Positions 63,039-64,000 of a DNA stretch of 64,000 nt are shown here, in pieces. How positions within the stretch are numbered: the first letter of the stretch is position 1; every line of letters starts with the position of its first letter. The notes beneath the pieces were generated by a model. It was not told the origin of the DNA. It did not search any database and worked only from the letters and a program-made list of their open reading frames with translations. The DNA comes from an uncultured Clostridia bacterium (GTDB taxonomy: Bacteria; Bacillota; Clostridia; Oscillospirales; Oscillospiraceae): positions 1 to 64,000 of the forward strand of contig CAMWFH010000007.1 in the NCBI GenBank assembly GCA_947173485.1, given 5' to 3'. A program made the translations under genes and the position numbers.

Positions 63039-63860
63039 TCACAGCGCCTCGATGATGGAGGCCAGATAGCCGGAGAACAGCTCCGCCGCCCGTCCGGCGG
63101 TCTCGCCGACCTCCTCCTCGCTGAGGGGCTGGTCCAGGACACCGGCGGCCATGTTGGTGATCAGCGCCATGGCCAGCAGGGGCAGGCCGCAGTGGCCGGC
63201 GGTGAGGGCCTCGGTGACGGTGGACATCCCCACCGCGTCCGCCCCCAGGGTCCGGGCGGCCCGGATCTCCGCCGGGGTCTCGTACTGGGGCCCGGTGAAG
63301 AACATATAGACCCCCTCGTGGACCGTCAGCCCGCTGCCTTTGGCCTTCTCCAGGGCCAGGGACCGGAGGGCGGGGGTATAGAGCTTGGACACATCGAAGA
63401 ACCGGGGGCCGAACTCCGGCACATTGGGGCCCCGCATGGGGCTGTCGCCGTTGAGCTTGATGTGGTCGGAGAGGACCATCACGTCCCCCGGTTTATAGGA
63501 CTTGTTCACCGCTCCGGCGGCGTTGGTGAGGATGAGGGTCTGGATGCCCAGGAGCTTCAGCACCCGGACGGGGATGGTCAGCTGCTCATAGCTGTAGCCC
63601 TCGTAGCTGTGGAACCGGCCGGAGAGGCAGACCAGCTTTTTCCCGTTCAGGGTGCCGAAGATCAGCTTGCCCGCCTGGTAGGGGGCGGTGGACACCAGGA
63701 AGTTGGGGATATCCCCATAGGGGACCACGATCTTATCCTGCAAGGTCTCGGCGAAGGGCCCCAGGCCGCTGCCCAGGATGATGCCAATGTCCGGCGTCCA
63801 GGGGACCAGCTTTTTCAGGTAGTCCGCGCTGGCCTGGTAGTATTCATAGGTGTAGGTCAT
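63039..63860 (-). CDS. pnp: Purine nucleoside phosphorylase
   Basis: Splits inosine/guanosine or their 5'-thio analogs into base plus sugar-1-phosphate. The 273-residue class I (trimeric) PNP has the signatures GIILGSGLGPFAE, LSGRFHSYEGYSYEQLT, LTNAAGAVNKSYKPGDVM and YMFFTGPQYETPAEIRA, plus the GMSTVTEALTAGHCGLP segment with the purine-binding Glu replaced by the family-specific stretch VGMSTV. Cotranscribed with mtaD; an incomplete gene precedes it. Confidence 0.93.
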   Translation of the reverse strand: MTYTYEYYQASADYLKKLVPWTPDIGIILGSGLGPFAETLQDKIVVPYGDIPNFLVSTAPYQAGKLIFGTLNGKKLVCLSGRFHSYEGYSYEQLTIPVRVLKLLGIQTLILTNAAGAVNKSYKPGDVMVLSDHIKLNGDSPMRGPNVPEFGPRFFDVSKLYTPALRSLALEKAKGSGLTVHEGVYMFFTGPQYETPAEIRAARTLGADAVGMSTVTEALTAGHCGLPLLAMALITNMAAGVLDQPLSEEEVGETAGRAAELFSGYLASIIEAL

Positions 63861-63896
63861 GGGAACGCTCCTTTCTGGGCCGGCAGGCCCGTCCGC

Positions 63897-64000
63897 TTAT
63901 CCATTGAAACGCTCTTTCCAGGTCCGAAGCTGCTCGTACTGCGCCGGGGCATTGAGCCGCCGGGCGGAGCTGTCCTCGATCTCCTCCGCCCGGTCATCGT
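63897..64000 (-). CDS. C-terminal end of an unidentified protein (partial, right edge)
   Basis: A minus-strand frame from the window edge to TAA at 63897-63899, ending RLNAPAQYEQLRTWKERFNG. It lies 36 bp upstream of pnp and may belong to the same operon. Too short to name. Confidence 0.55.
   Translation of the reverse strand, partial: DDRAEEIEDSSARRLNAPAQYEQLRTWKERFNG

Overview
The window comes from a GC-rich, anaerobic, Gram-positive-type bacterium, most likely a gut Clostridia member of the Oscillospirales (Flavonifractor/Oscillibacter-like). The reasons are a plsX-acpP-rnc order, TrmFO, a dnaG-rpoD pair, Rex, a CIRCE operator on clpB, strong AAGGAGG-type ribosome sites, an LTA-synthase-like enzyme, a Ni-CO dehydrogenase and no respiratory genes. 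The taxonomy is inferred from gene content, not from a database match.

1-16.7 kb is a housekeeping block, mostly on the minus strand: XRE1-trmFO-plsX-(ribbon-helix-helix gene)-acpP-rnc; XRE2-rRNA methyltransferase-dprA-topA; dnaG-rpoD; and an LTA-synthase-like sulfatase fused to S-layer-homology repeats. Two paralogous modules interrupt it. Each is an XRE regulator heading a housekeeping operon and facing a divergent small helical protein gene. A phosphopantetheinyl transferase and a small orphan ORF close the block.

16.7-31.1 kb holds a CO dehydrogenase / CooF ferredoxin / FAD-NAD oxidoreductase operon; a creatininase-family amidohydrolase and LysR regulator beside a complete peptide ABC importer with an M20 peptidase; and cysE with cysK for cysteine synthesis.

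31.2-47.8 kb is the most unusual part, about 16.5 kb of carboxylic acid catabolism on the plus strand. It encodes two tandem full-length aconitases, a LysR regulator, a tripartite tricarboxylate transporter (tctC-B-A), an MmgE/PrpD-family protein, an ASL-superfamily lyase, class II fumarase, a split UxaA-type dehydratase, LarA and a LarA-like protein. Together they could import a tri- or dicarboxylate, or an N- or S-succinyl adduct, epimerise it, split off fumarate and pass it on as malate. The tctC leader has mutually exclusive pairings that could form an RNA switch or a looping operator.

47.8-64 kb carries a GT39-like membrane glycosyltransferase, a small zinc-ribbon membrane protein and a lipoprotein; an AT-richer islet with a sigma factor bracketed by 26-bp inverted repeats, a DUF4367-like anti-sigma candidate and a secreted protein; a hemerythrin fused to an extra domain; tRNA-Arg(CCG); rex; a protein that is about one-third cysteine; clpB under a CIRCE element; a frameshifted Rpn-family gene; a MarR-MATE pair; and purine/methylthioadenosine salvage (mtaD, pnp).

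Most long ORFs opposite these genes are GC-driven shadows and are left out.
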